Below are positions 25,765 through 40,700 of a stretch of DNA of 64,000 nt, piece by piece; position 1 is the stretch's first letter, and each line of letters opens with the position of its first letter. The stretch covers positions 23,308,197 to 23,372,196 of the forward strand of contig NC_087068.1 in assembly GCF_963678635.1 (NCBI RefSeq), written 5' to 3'. Under the pieces are notes generated by a model. It had not been told where the DNA came from and made no database searches. It was given only the letters and a program-made list of their open reading frames with translations. Both the position numbers and the translations under genes were made by a program. The DNA is from Symsagittifera roscoffensis (lineage: Eukaryota; Xenacoelomorpha; Acoela; Convolutidae).

Positions 25765-28700
25765 GTTTGTAATTTTTTATTTTCTTATTCAGAAGCTTCA
25801 GTTTCTATAAGCTGTTTATTATTTAGTGAGCATTCAATCGCGCAAGCTGAGGCTTCCATCATGATGTATGATGAGCCGAAGAAGCGTTGGCAGCCAATTC
25901 TTCCGGGGAATACTTTGTCCTCTGTAAATGTGACTCATCATATTACAAGCAATACATTCAAAATTGTCGGTCGCAGTACTACAACTCGCGAGGTGAGTTG
26001 AAGCTTGAAGCTCATTAAATTATCTTATTGAAAGTTGTTATTAATGAATTGTCTATTCAGGTAATAATTTCGTGCAATATTGTGAAAAATCTGAAGTACA
26101 ATCAAGCCACTGCCACGTTCCATCAATGGAGAGATCAGAAAACGATATTTGGCCTGAACTTCCCCTCAAACGACGACGCTGACAATTTTGCTTTGGGAAT
26201 TAGAAATGCTCTGGAAATATTATCACGAGATGGTAATAATGCTCTTGGTATCAAAGTTTCTTGCCAGTGTTGGAGTTTATAAAAAGCAATTTGGGGCTCT
26301 TGCGCAATAATACATGCACGAGAGTATTGTTTTTGAGCAGTTGCCTTATGTGAAACCATTCTGTTTTATGCTGTAGCCAATCCTGGAAGATATCGGGGTT
26401 TCGAATTCATGTGATTCTGTGTTTGGTTCCCCACCTGGCAAATTTTTATTTGCAACTCGTTTCTTACGCGTGCGATAAGCAAGCGTTATCAAGATGGAAT
26501 ATAGACTTTTTTCGGGTTAACAACTTGTTTAACAGAATCACTTATTATCTTGGTTCATAGTGAATTCAAATTTTTAAGCGTCTCAAGCGTTCAAATCTGA
26601 CCAGGACCTGTTTTTTTTTCAAACGGGAATTATTACGTTTCCAAAAGGTAGTCGGCTTATTATTTGTCTGCCTATGTTTGTTCGGCTTAGTTGCCACATC
26701 TCAGAATTGTAGTTGCTGTTTATGGTTTCGTTTACTCCTGCAGTTTGTAATTCTACTGGCCTTGACTTCTTATATTTTTTTTCCGCTTAAAAAATCTTTC
26801 CATCTAAACAATTTCGGCTTTTAATTTATAACTTTGTAACCTAATTTTGGGTCCTTCGAGGTCGTTCAAAAATAATTTGTATGCTTTCCTCCGGGTTTTG
26901 AGTCGTTTGAGGTCATTCAAAAATGATTTGTATGCTTTCCTCCGCATCGCAAAAAAGGTTAAAATCTCAGATTGAATGCATAGTTCAAAGTTTTTTGTGA
27001 GAACAGCTTTTTTACTCGTTAATTTTTATATTCTTCATTAAACGCCGTCAAAGGTATTTCTGGGCGTGTTTTCTGCAAATAGAACACCATTTTGAAGTTT
27101 TTTAGTTTCCGTTTTCTTTGGATTAAGTGGCTCTTTTTTCCTGTCTGCTAGCTCAAGATGCTATTTTGTGGAATCGCAAGTGATGCGAAGTTCCTGTTTT
27201 TTTGGTTGTATACCAAGAGAACAATTATTCCCCCCCCCCCCCCCCCCCCCCTAAATCAATGTAGGGAGGAGAGAGTCACTTGGTCAAAAGTAATATTTTT
27301 CAGCAAATTAAGTTTTAGCATAGTTCTTACAAGCCTTACTGCTTGAAGTTGCCTTTTAGTTGTAGCGTGTAGATTGTTCACTTGGTCTATTTAGGAGGAG
27401 ATTGTTTACATGGGCCGATTTATGTTACTTAAGAGATGTTTTGCTACTTGAGAGATAACCGTATCGTTGTTTCAGTGCCTGCTCACATAACACAACAGAT
27501 GCCTCCTCCTTCGCAGCCACCCGCGCTGCCCCCTCGAAAAAACTCATCGCCACACGTGATGCAAATGCTGGAGCCTAAGTACATAAACGTCGACGACAAC
27601 ATCATAGAGAAGATAAGAGAAAAGGACAACGCTATGACTAAACATCTTTGCTCGGGCGATGCTTCATCTAACGAGAACTCAATCTACGATCCGGTCATGA
27701 TTCCAACTGAGCACAGTCGAGACATGTATTCCCAGAACGGAGGTGCTTCTGGTCATAACTTAAGTTACTCGTCTCCCGGACAGCAAAATAACAGCGCCAA
27801 CAATAATACTCACCACAGAGTGGGAAGTTACAATAAAAGTCATACGGGTTCAAATAGCAATCTGGGTATTGGACAATACGGAGACGATGCTGATGATAGA
27901 GTGTCAATTTACAGGTATCAAGTTCTATTCTAAAACAAATACGTACCTTCATACTATCATACTAGCAAGAGTAAACAGTGCTTAAAAACTTGGGATTAAT
28001 TTCGAAACAAATAGTTATAGAAAATAAGCTATGTTGTATAGACTGCGACCTATTTTCAATATTGACCATTGACCCTTCATTCTGATAGTCCAATCCCGAA
28101 TATTTGGGTTTGATGTCGATATATGTTTAGCACTAGTACCAACAGTAGCAATTCCAGTGGTGCCGGCAACCAACATGCTGTAGACTACGCCCTCTCCTCG
28201 GCAGCCTTCCCCCCACCAGCCCCACACTCTAACACTACCCCTCAGTCGGCTGCTGCTAACACGCATCATAGAGGATCATCCACCGGATCAGCAGGTAAGA
28301 CTACTTTTTCGAAGCAATTCGAAATGTACTTCATACTTTTTCGCATTGATAGCCAGCAGCATGCCTATGAACAGTTTCTAATGTTTTCTCCTTAGTTTGT
28401 GCTTTCTTTTTTTTAGGACAACAGAAACACGAAAGAAAAATTTATTGAGAAAAACTTATGTTTTTTTTTCATTATCCTAGATTTTATTGACATTTTCCAA
28501 CTGTTCTGTCGACCAGGCTTGTGTTGTTGTGTTGAGAAACGCAGTTTTCGCTCTATGGGTATGGTTGTTTTATTTCCTGAAACTTGCAGCCAGAAAAAAT
28601 TGGTTTCGTTTGTTAATTGCCAGTCTGAAAGCATCATTTCTCGTTCTGCTACACGAGTGATAATAGGAAGAAACGTCTGAAAAATGTAATTGGGCTATAT

Positions 28701-31700
28701 AATAAAATGCTTTCAAGGAATTGGACATGACTTTTATGCTTGCCAATAGCAAGCGTTATCACGTCGAAATGGATACTTTTTCGGGATAACCACTTATTAA
28801 CAAAATCAGTTGAATCAATTGCTGCTATGCTGCTGAAATGCTCATTTTCATGAGAATTCAAATTTAACTCCTGGGTTCAATGTGTGATACTGGGGTTTTT
28901 TCAGAATTTTCAGAATGATTTTTTGTCGGCTTCATGGATTTCATCCCAACTTTTGTCGGCTTACTTGCCGGATGTATTAAATGACTTTTCTAAATTGCTT
29001 GCTTTTTTACACTAGCGATCAGCTTAGTGTGTTATTACGAATCTTCTTTTTTCTAACGTAACTCGCAACTAGTGTTCACTTATTTGAAAATTGCATAGCA
29101 TCTGTTCTCTGCTTTATTTGTGGCTAGTGGTTGATAACTATTAAGCCTCCGTGGTTAGTGTGTGAGAATCCGTAATCTCTAGGTCACAGGGTTGAATCCC
29201 AGACGTAGCCGAATTTTTGCTAATTCGAGGCTTATTTCTATTTTTTCTTATTGCACTTTATAGAGCTGCTTTTTGTCGTGTTCTCGCTTGTGTTCGCCTC
29301 TGTGTAATAAGTTCAAATACAAATTGAGGTTGTGGGTGCAATCTAAACAAATGATTGTTGGAAGCGTTCCTGCATGATCAACTAAGTCTAATTTTTTTTA
29401 ACTCAAAAGTTAGGGACCTCGGAAAAAATACATATTTGAGTTTTTGACTATATTAAAAAATTTTGTTTTTACCTATCTCTAGAACTACCCGCTCAAATCT
29501 GAGTCTTCTTGTTCAATCCTAAGAATTGTTTGTGGAAAAGTTCCCTGCATATTTGGCTACGACCAATTTTTTTTTTTTACAAAGTTATGGCCCTCGGAAA
29601 AGACAATAATTGTTTTTAACTGTTTTTTGATACTATTCGACTTTTATCGAAAACTACCCTCTGTAATCTGAGTTTTTGCGTTAAATCGAAATAAAAGGTG
29701 GTGAGAACTTTTCCTGTGTAAGCGGCTTGGCCCAAAAAAATTTCACAACTTAAGCTTTAATTCTCGGAAAACATTTTTTTCTACAGTTTTTTAGAAGCTT
29801 TTTGATTTTTTTTCTAAAATTAACCTTGTTAAATCTGAGATGAAATATTCAATCGAATGAACCGGTTGCATTTTTCCTGCAGAAAATTCGTTTGTTAGAA
29901 AAATGTTATGTTTTTGGGAAGATTTCAATTTCTAAAAAAAATTTCACCCTTTTATTTTAGTATAGTAGAGAAACTAAGGTTTTGGGCGAAGTCCAAAATT
30001 TGAAATTACACATTTCATCACACATCAGTATAACAAAGTTATCAAACACCTACCTGCAACTTTAGCTGGGCGTCTAGTTTTCTTTTATCGATATATACAA
30101 AAGTTTTTTAGTCTTTCTTTTTTTCCAACATTTTTCATATTTTTTCTTCTTATGTTTTTTTTGTATCGCTAGTAAAAACGACGATCATAGCAAGTATTTG
30201 AAATATTAAACGTCATCGGAAGAAAATTACAACTAGTGATGAGCCCGATTTCTTTTTTTATTTCATTTTTGCTTAGTTTCCGAAAACCAGATAGAATAGT
30301 GTTTTAGGTAGAAAAAAACGTGAGTTTCACCTAAGCTATCCCATGAGATCAAATTTGCCAATTGTTGCTTAAATTGAAGTTGCTATTTTGGGGTTGTATT
30401 GTTATCGTGTTGTCATCTATGGAGCCTCATTTAAGACTAATTCTATTCTAGTTCGAAAAAACTGATACCTCTGCCTTGAATTGTAAATTTATTTCAAATC
30501 TTGGCGATAGAAACGTTGCTCTTTAAAGACAGTTATATATTGAAATATTTTAATATTATCTGCTTGGATTCACAGCTGCGCTTTAATAACTTGAATCGCC
30601 TCTCACGTGACTACATTATATTGCTATTTTTTAAAATTTCGATGAAACAATTCTAATGGCCTTTAAGAACCTTCACTACACTATGTTATTGGGAAATAAA
30701 AAACGCCGCCGATCTGTGTATTACAAGTGTATACGCATGTGAACATCAAAGGGAAATAAGAAATATGGCCGCAATTTCAGAATGTCAAAAGGCTAGACTT
30801 GTTTTTAACTAATATAAACGAAATGAAGAGAAAGCAAGCCTATTTCGCATTCATGCTTTTTTGTCTGAATAATATGTTCCGCTGGTTGAATACTTCAATA
30901 TAGTCTTTTGCTGTTTTTCGAAATTTTTTCAGTCAAATCGCTGTTTTTGGTGTTTTGTTAACTTGTATGCTAATTAAATCTACCAGTTCTGCTGTCAAAT
31001 ATGTGTATATGCGATCTATCAAAAATCAAATTTGCTTTTCTTCAGATTTCTCAGGATAAAACTGACATAATTTAGATACCTCGTTACAAACCATGGTTCA
31101 TTGTTGGCAAATGTCCATATGCCAGGTTTTTCTTGCAAACAAAAGAATCTGATGATAATAAATTGAATTTTTTGTTTCAAAGGACAATTTGCTCCCTAAT
31201 TTCTCTCTAGCTGATTTCAATCAATCTATGCTAGTCCGTCCGGCCGTCTGGTGCTTCGAATCTAATATAGCTGCTGGCTTGATGGTATGATGCATACATG
31301 GTATGCAGTCTTCTTTTTTCATGTCTTGTTTACAAATGAGGCAAATGATTGAAACACTTGCGACTAGAATTTCAGAGAAATATAATTATCAGGGTGTTGT
31401 ACAAGCCGAATGGTCGGACCAAACAGACAAATGTTGAAGATTAGAAATTTGTTTGAATTTTATTTTAAGCCGAAAGATCCTATCGACAAAATTTTCTTTA
31501 GATATGTTAGCAAAGTTGATAATTTTATGCTTTTTGATGAAGTGTGCTGGCTGCACTGTTTCATAATCTCAACCTTCATTTAGACTATTCAATCATGTGC
31601 GCCATTTGTTTTGTGGTCCCATGTCTCTTTGATTTCCTACCTCGATCCTACTTCTAAAAATATATGTATATATCTGTTTTTTTTTTTCCACTGCAATGAA

Positions 31701-34700
31701 TGGACATCCGCAGAATTGAATGAAACATGGTCGCCAATTTTGTCTGATTTGAAAAAATTGCAGCCATAAAAGATGAGATGAAAGGAAGGCCCTTATTGCG
31801 ATTCAAGGATTCAGTCGCTACGTTAAATTGAGCGTTGCGGAACTAAGCTCGAAATAGATAGAAAGAGGTAGATTTGGGGTATGAATACATGTTTCCCTGT
31901 TCGAAAATGCAATTTTAGCTTAAATTGAATTCGTCCGATACTAGAAATTTGTTTTGCTGGTTAGCTTTGATCCAATGAGCAAAATGTTGGTGAATTTTTG
32001 ATGTGAAAGATACATTTTTCAAAAAAAGTAACACACCGAACTCAATGTTGCGATAAGTTTTTTTAAATTTGTAACACACCGGTTTCAATGTTGCGATAAA
32101 CTTTTTATGCGTAACAAGACAAAATTAAGGATGCGATAAGCACATTTTTTCTAATCCGTCAAGCTTATTGTTGCGATGTTTCAGTGACATCCTTAATATG
32201 ACAATTCAAAGTGTTCATGAAAGAATTTTTCATAGCTAATTTAAGTAATTGATGAATAATTTGTTTTGACGATCGCAGTTAGATAAAACAACGTGGAGAC
32301 GTAGTTTCATTTCCCAATCTAGAGATAGCAGATTTAAACGAAGGGGAACTTTGGCGCAGAGTGGATTTTTGTGGCCGATTTTGACTACCAAGAAACTCGC
32401 AGGGGTTCAAGTGAGCTATCAGTTTGAATCCCTTTCGAAGAATTTGGTGCAAATCGGACCCAAAATTAACAATTCTGACTGCACAGAGGAGTCTGAAGGC
32501 TCTTCACTTCAACGATGATATGTTGTAAACTCAAGAAACTAATTTTTTTAAAGAGTTGATCAACTTACTGAAGACTCTTAAGGAGGTCGTGATGATTTCA
32601 GTTGCGATAATTTTTTCCGTGATTTTTTTCAGGAAGCTTCTTCTAATTTGTTCACGCTGTAGTTTTTCAAGATTTGACTTTTGATTTCGTACGCTCGGTT
32701 CATTTCTTTTGTCAAAAGGAAGGCAAAATGCACCATCGCACAGCAAAAGTTTGAAAAGGCACGAAAAACGTGGTCGAATTCTAGTTTCGAAAATGGATTT
32801 TAATTTTTAGATTTCCCAGCGGAATAAAAACTTTACCTTTTAATCCATTTTTCGCGAAATAAGTTAATTCTATCAAAAAAGTTTCTATCATAATTTATCT
32901 GTTTACTTGCGTTCATTGACTGTCTCCAACTGGCTATGTTTTTTTTCGATTTAGTAGCTTTTGTCTCTTTTTCTGTCGGCTTGTCTCATGAAATGTCTAT
33001 CATGCCATTTCTGCTCTTAAAAGGTTTCATAAAAAACAAGGATAGCCGGTTACTGTGCAAGTAGCACAGAACTTAAGACCATAACCTTAGAAAACTACGA
33101 TTTAGAAAGATTTGTTCCAATATAGTGTAGTTTTTTCTGCTTGGTGTGAAAAGAGGATCTGACGTAAAAATTTAATTGAGGCATATTAGACAGTCATAAT
33201 AATATAGGCAAAGTGGACAAAATTTTTTGTGGAAAAATAACTAAACGAAAAAAATTAAGAATTTTCTGAAATTTTTGGTTCCCAAAAATGAAACTAAACT
33301 CCAAACCTAGTTTAACTTGCTTAAAATTGAGTTTAAGGATAGCCGATTACTGTGCAAGTAGCACAGAATGTTAAGACCATAGTCTTTAAAAAACTACGGC
33401 TTAGAAAGTTTTTTTTCCAATATAGTGTAGTTTTTTCTGCTTGGTGTGTTAAGAGGATCTGACGTAGAAATTTAATTTAGGCAAATTAGACAGTCATAAT
33501 GATATCAAAGTGGACAATTTTTTTGTGGAAAAATAACTAAATGAAAAAAAAATAAAAGAGATTTTTGGTTCCCAAAATGAAACTAAACTCCAGACCTAAT
33601 TTTACTTGCTAAAATTGAGTTTGAAAGTCTTAAATTAGGCATAGTTCAGATTGTAAACCTGCCCGCTTGCTTTTTTGCTCGAATTAAGACAAAAAAATTG
33701 AAAATTTCAAACCGTTGCTGCTCGACACTGGGAAAACTTTTGGAATTTTTTTATGTGGTTCGAATGACGACTGAAAGAGTTTTAATATGATATATCTCTC
33801 AAACCTGTCCGATGATTATTTGTGGTAGTTGATTTCGCGAGGAAAACAAAAGGCAAAAAAAATTAAAACAGACCCGAATACAAAGTTCCTACCCATTTTC
33901 AATGATCGGAACAAAAAAAGCTGAAATACACCCGAATTCAAAGTTCCTCCCCATTTTCGATGGTCAGAACAATAAGACACGTTTCAAATTAGCTATGCCA
34001 AATTTAGTCAATAAAAGCGATGGCACCTTTTTGGTCAATCAGTGGTTCAATTTCAAACATTTTGATTGAAATTCGCCGAGTAAGGAAAAACATCCGATAA
34101 GCAGAATTATGCGAGTTCATTCATTTTTCCAGCTGTGTGCTGACTGGCTGGCTATTGAATGTTTTCACTTTAATATTGATTTTTCAAATTTCACAATAAA
34201 TTGTAACTTCTTGCCAAGTCGATCTCATTCTTTTGGTGACTATATAAATTAGCGTAAGGTTAGACCCGACGAATAGAAGGGATGCTTAGTGGATTTGCCC
34301 ATTTAATCCCCTAATTTACAGGGACTGATATTTCAGAGTGACTTCTGATCTATCTCTGTGCTAGACAGGCCGCGTCAATTCCCAATTGCCACCAGAGAAA
34401 ACGATACTCCATTTAGAAATGTTCTTTTTGTTTTTTTATTGTTTTTTACAATATATACGGGTAGCATATGCTGAGCGTAGTTCAATTGTGCCTTGTATTT
34501 TTTCACCACCACAAAAAAAAGAAATAATTTTTTCAATGTTTTGCATGCCTTAGAAATGAAGTGTATTTGGCATGTTAATCAAAGGTGCTGAGTTGAGATA
34601 TGACGAAATACTGTAGCATAAAATCGGAACTTGGTAGTAATGAGATATCATGAACAGATAAGTTTATGGCATGCAAGTTTATTCAGTTCAGCAAGTCTGC

Positions 34701-37700
34701 TGAACTGAATTAGTTTTTATTGAACTCGCCGTTGGTTGCTTCCTCCAGGGATTTTGACTGGGAATGGATTTGAGTAATTGAAGATATTAAAGTAGCAACT
34801 GGTTCTGCGATTTCCAAGAAAAGCAAACTGTCCCACAGTATTTGTTGGAAATTTGCAATATTTGTGCAGACCATCGCATATTTACCCACGAAATAGAAAG
34901 GGGCTGCAATCTATCGCTATCTCGGTTAAAGCTGGGCCAAATTTGTTCAGATCTCTTTTGAGGTAGTTTGTGATCAGTTTAACTCAATTTACAAAATCTA
35001 AATTGCGGCTGGAATATTTTCATGCTCTGTCAAAGTAGTTTTTATTCAACTAAATTAAGAAGTAAACTATTAAAAACATACGAGGGATTTGGCATTAGAT
35101 CTAGAAAGACTTAAATTTGAAAGATTTACTTAAATTGGGCTTAAACTCTTTTAAGCTTAAAATTGGTATAAAATTTAGAGAATTGTTCATAGCGGGGATT
35201 TATGTGGGATCAAAATTTGTAGATTGGTTGAACTCGAAATAAACTATCAAATATTTAACCCAGGGCCATATATCAAGCCGTTCTCTAAAGTGCGCTTCCC
35301 TACTTAACCGTTAGAACATGCAAGTTTACAGAAACATAATGTTTGTGTTTTGGTTCTGAATTTTCTTGATCTGAAATTGAGCATTCAATCAAAATGTTTC
35401 CGCTTGTTCGACGGGGCGTCGAGTTGTACTTTTACTAAGCCTTGAAAGGAAGCTTCAGGGAATTTTGCCATAAATGGATTTTGTTAGAATCACGCAGTCA
35501 TGTGTCATTTAACGGACTAATCGAACCCATTGGGCTTTGTTTAACAACATTTAAATGTTCTGAATTAGCTTGAAGATTTCATGCGGTTCGGTAAAATTAA
35601 CCAACTCTGTAAAATTTGGAAAGCGGAAATTACAATTATGAAGAGCGTTAAATGGGTAGAGATTCAATCCAGTATGTTTTTGAAATAAATTTACAAAATG
35701 GTTTGGTGTTAGGCTCTATCTAAGTCCGTTTTTGGCTTTCTTTGACTTTTACTCATCTGATAGAACTGGTCAATTGTTTGCGGCATGTAATTTTTAACAG
35801 TTTCAAGTCCAAAGATGAAGCCCAAGAGTATTGAAGCTAATGTTAGACCTATAGTAATTGCGATTGTCAGCATAGCGTCCATTTGGTATCCATATATGGA
35901 AAGAAGAGGTATGCCCCAGATAGATATCTGACTGAAACCGACAAAGAATCCAAGTCCAGTACTTCGGAATTGAGTGGGCAGGATCTCACAGCTGTAGATT
36001 ACAAGAATGTTTTGAGCACTAAACGTAAATTCAAGTCCAAAAACTGCTAGGAACCAAATCGAAAACGGTAAAAGGTGAGGTTGCATGAAGGTCAGAAAAA
36101 CGTGCAATAGCATGGCGACGAAAGTGAGAGCCAATAAAGGGTATTTTCTTCCAACAGCATTTATAACCAGACTGATGTACCAACTGCTCAGTTTAATCAA
36201 GGAAAGAAAGACGATGAATTTGATTCGACTTTCGATTGCAGTTTGGTAAATGACTGCAAAGTGGAACATAGGAAAGAAACATGAAACCCAGGCGAGCATG
36301 TTGAAAATAATAAGCATTGTAGTTCGAAATGTCCCGCACAGTCGAAAACAGTTGCCGGAAGTGGTATGGACTTTGACAGTTTTAGAGTCCAGCATAGAAG
36401 CTGAGTCTAGTTCTAGTTCTTCGTCAGAAATGAGTTCATCTTCGTCGCCTTGAAACATATCTTCCTTGTACTGGGTTCCGAGATTGTGAGGTCTTCCGGT
36501 AAGTTGGATCCGTCCAGCCGTTTTTCCATTTACAGAGGCGATAGACCTCAATAGACTCTCGGCATTCTTGTGGTCTCCGATGTAGAAAAGCCACCGTGCG
36601 CTTTCGTAGACTTTCAAAAATACGAGAACTAGAATCAGAGATTGTAGGCCTATCATAACCAGAACTTGATTTTTCCACGAGGGTATGTAGGCTGAAGATA
36701 AAGCAGCGCCCAGAAATCCGCAAGTCGAAAATGTCACGAGGGTGACAGCGATTCGGGCTGCATGTTTTGGAGTGCATGATTCAATTGAGAGCAGCAAACT
36801 TTGAGAGAGCATTGGATATTGGAAGAAACCGAATAAGATCTGACATAGAATGTAAATTTTGATCTTAGGGGCAAAGATAAGGCCAATTGAACAACATAAA
36901 GAGAATAAAATACTGGGAATTAAGAGTGTTTTTCGACCGAGTAAGTCTGCAAAAATGCCCGTAAAGAAGCAACTAAGTATGAAGCCAACAAGAAAAGCAT
37001 ATTTGACTAATATCTTGAAAACATCTGCATAAGGTTCACAATCAAAATCGAAAGATGATAAAATGGAATTGGATGGCTCCTTTTTGTATTTTTTGGTTCC
37101 GCAGCATTGTGGTGCATTTTCATCAGGAATTACTGGTTCAGTTGTTGCAATTTTAGGTTCCCGGGGATACAGTACAGTAAAAAAGCTGGAAGTAAGTTCT
37201 TTGTCGTGGCCTTTGCTTTTATCTTCTTGTACTTCTTTCTGGTCAGATACGTCATGGGTTTTCACAGAACTAACGTTCGTTGTACTGCTAGGTGAAATCT
37301 TCCTGTCGAGAATTGGTGGCTCGGAGATTTTTTCAGTCACGCATGTGAATTCAACTTCGTCAGAGTTTAAAAATGGCACCATAAAAGGCCAGCCAGAAAA
37401 GCAATGTATGATAATGCTGGTAAACAGAATCCATTTTTGGGCTTTGCCAAAAGTCCCGGCCTCGTGAAAAGCGTCTTCAAACTGCATGGTTACTTTTTTC
37501 AGTTTCAATTCAAGTTGTACAATTATAACAAAAGTCTGGCTCAAAGAAGGCCTAAGAAATGACTTGATTTTGGCGTGCTCTTAATCTTTGGCTTGTTAAG
37601 TTAAGTAAAAAAAGTATTAAGTGATTCTTACATTGTCAGATTTAGTTTTGTACACGTAGATTGCACAACGCTCAACGTAGAAACTAACAACGACTGGTGG

Positions 37701-40700
37701 TTAAGTCGGTCTAGTTTTAATTTGAATTATTTTATAAAACAACTACAAAGTAGACGCTTACTTTGAAAAATATTTTTTAGTGTCAATGCGAGTGGTTTAA
37801 TGTGGGTCGTGTTTTTTTCAGGACGTTTTGCCCGGTTTGTTTTTTTGATTTATCAGGTTCAGTTCAAATTAATTGCAAAATGGAGGAAAATTACGCTCTG
37901 TAGTTATGAAAAAGCGGCGCAAAAAAAACGAAAGACTCAGTTTAAAACAGGCGAGGATCTAGGAATTTCAAAAATTTTAAAATGAAGGGATTTTGATTTT
38001 CAGATTTTCCGGCTGAATAAAAATTTTACTATTGATCTTGTCTTCTCAATTTGGGTTATTTTATCAAAAACATGTTAATAATAAAGGGTATACATATTTT
38101 TTAAGTGTCAATGGAAAGAATGAAGGCAATTATGTAGGTCGTGATGAATTGTTTTTCGTTTTTTTTTTCAGAATTTCTTGAAATTTTTTCATGCTCAAAT
38201 TTGTTTTTTCGAGGTTTGGCTTCTGATTTATTTTCAACTTCAGCTCATTTCCTTTGTTAAAATTGGGTTTTCTTAAAATTCCAGTTTTCCCAAATTGGGT
38301 TATTTTATTGAAAAGGCATCAATCTTAAATTACTCAATTTTTTACACGTAGGTAGCACCATGCTCAATGTAGAAATTAACAACGACTGGTGGTTAGGTCG
38401 ATCTAGTTTTAGTTTGATAAAACTTATAAAAACAAATACAAAATAGACGTGTAATTTGGTGCTGCCAGGATACACTAAAGGATGCAGATCTTATTTTCAA
38501 TCTATGTGGTTTTTATGAGTTGTTAAATATTCGAAGCACCGGAGATGCATTACATGCTAGTTTGATTGAAATGAAGAGCGTTGCTTTATAAGATTGATCA
38601 CTCTTCTCAGTTTTGACTTAGTGAGGTTAGTCGCTGTAAATAAATTGAGAATCTTCTTTACTTAATTGCTTCTAGCCACGACCTGCTTTCAGCGCAAAAA
38701 AGTAACTGATTTTGGAAAGTCAAGTTTATGACCGTTTTTTAGAAACTTTTTCTTAGTAACTACTCTATCAAATCTGAGATGAAAATTTCAATCGAAAGAG
38801 GCGGTTGTGTGAATTTTTCTTGCAGAAGCTGCTGCCCCTTAATTTTTTGTAAGAGAAAGGTAATGTCTGTGAGAAAATTTCAATATCTCAAAAATCTTCA
38901 CTTACTTATTTTAGTAGAGAAAATTTTGAAATTACGATTTTCATCCCGCGTTAGTATCTATTCAAAAATATCAAAAAAGTACCTCCAACTGTAGATGGAC
39001 CCTAGGTGTTATTAATCGAAACATACGAAAATTTTGGTTTAACTTTTCATTTTCAACATTTTTCAGTTATGTTCTGTCGATTGTGTTGTATCGCAAGTGA
39101 TGCGAAGCTCCGCTTTGCCTGCAGGCTGCTCAAACTGGCCACTTAAGTGACCTGGTCACTTATTTTTTCCGGGTCACTTTTGTTGAAATTGTTGTGCGTA
39201 TCGAAAGAACCCTAGCAATTATCGAGAATTTTTCCAGATAAGATCTTGGGTCGTTGCATGTTCAATCAGACACTTCACCAAGAGTTCACTTGGGCGCTTC
39301 ACGTTAAGAACGAGTCGTTAAGTTGCTAAGTCGTTAAGAATTAGAGAAAACAGCTGTTGTTGAACATGCCGATGCTATATCTGCAAGTGTGATAAAAAAA
39401 TTTGCAAGTGTGATAAAACACTTTTTTTCTCTGACCGGTTTGAGCAGCCTGTTCGCCTGTGTTAAAATTGTTTTAAAAGGGAAAAATTGAAAGAGTTGAC
39501 CATCTGTCAGGTTAAGCCTGCCATATCCCTGAAGCCGTTACATTCGAACATTGAATTGTAAATTGTTTTGAATTTTTTTCAAATCCTTAGTTTTTTCAAT
39601 CTTTTTGTTTTCATCTTTTCTGAATTAAATTGGATTCAAGAATGAAATTAGCTCTCTGCAACGAAAACTGCGTTGTAAAGTGAAAATAGCTCTCGTTACA
39701 TTTTTAAATCCTGTTTCAGAATCAAAAATTGAAGCGTTTTGGTACATTCAAAAGTTTTATGATGGAATCATTGATTCTGATGAAAATTTAATCTAATGCA
39801 AGGTTTAAAAAAACTGAAAAAATAAAGATCATACAAAAAGTAGACCGTTGCTCTTCAAGAAAAACAAAAAAATTCAAATTTGTGTTTTTTTTTGGGTGTG
39901 GTGCGATGAGATGATCATCACGAAAGCTAAAATTTTCTATTATGTACTCACATTCGAGTACAGTTGTTTTTGAAAAACGAAAAAAAGAAAATCAAAAAAA
40001 AAATTTGAAAAAAGACTTTTTATTGCCAAGAAGACGCTAAATGAAGATTCAAAACTAGTTTCAATGGCTTGATGACGTACAAGTCCAATTATAGCTCGAA
40101 ATTAGACAAATAAACAAAAGATTTCAACCGGGTTTTTCTCAATACTGATAAAACAATTTTTAAAAGTTATGTCGATCGATTCATGACTCAAAGGGCTCCA
40201 ATATAATATATCATTCGAAAGCGTTTTTAGTTTTTCTTGAATACGCTTGAATAGGATACCACACTTGAACTACTAATTTTTTTGGAGTACCCGCAATCTC
40301 GCGGAAAAAATTCAGCCACGCCATAGTTCTTTCTCCATTTTCCGAGAGTGGTCGCACTATTTTCATAGTTTTTCAGCCTAAATGATTATTATTATATATA
40401 ATGAACATTGCTCGATCGCTTTACTTGCTCGAAATTAGACTAAAATTCATAAATTTTAACCATGTTTTTTCAACACTGAAGAAACTTTTTGGAAACTTTT
40501 TATTGTCGTTCGAATCACGACTGAAAGGGCTTCAAAATGATATCACTCGACCCATTCCGATGAATATTTGTGGTACCTGATTTTGCGTGGAAACAAAAAG
40601 AAGAAAACTAAAACGCACCCAAATACAAAGTTCCTCCAAAGTTTCCTACAAAGTTTTCAAATGGTCGGAATTTTTTCCCAGCTCTGCTAATGCTTCTTTT

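Larger units (their letters stand above)
26233..27475 (+). other. Intron 3 of Ena/VASP
   Basis: No coding sequence is seen. The intron holds a copy of the GCGTTATC repeat (about 26470-26580), a 51-bp tandem duplication (26845-26946), a TCGCAAGTGATGCGAAG repeat end near 27170, and a run of 22 C at 27230-27251. Confidence 0.7.
28295..35708 (+). other. Intron 5 of Ena/VASP, first part
   Basis: No gene is seen here. It contains a GCGTTATC repeat (28725-28860), a SINE-like copy (29010-29312), three units of a ~165-bp tandem repeat (29390-29960), a degenerate ~43-bp repeat (about 32025-32135), a degenerate dispersed repeat (about 32580-32900), and a hairpin-family copy with an internal tandem duplication (33041-33980). 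The stretches 30000-32000 and 34000-35700 show only unassigned AT-rich DNA. Confidence 0.7.

Noticed and set aside
27695-27952. Minus-strand frame opposite Ena/VASP exon 4
   Set aside because: It is a shadow of the coding exon with no domain of its own.
29144-29212. Functional tRNA genes in the three SINE-like copies
   Set aside because: The acceptor stems do not pair and box B is degraded in two copies; the shared flanking tails mark them as repeats.
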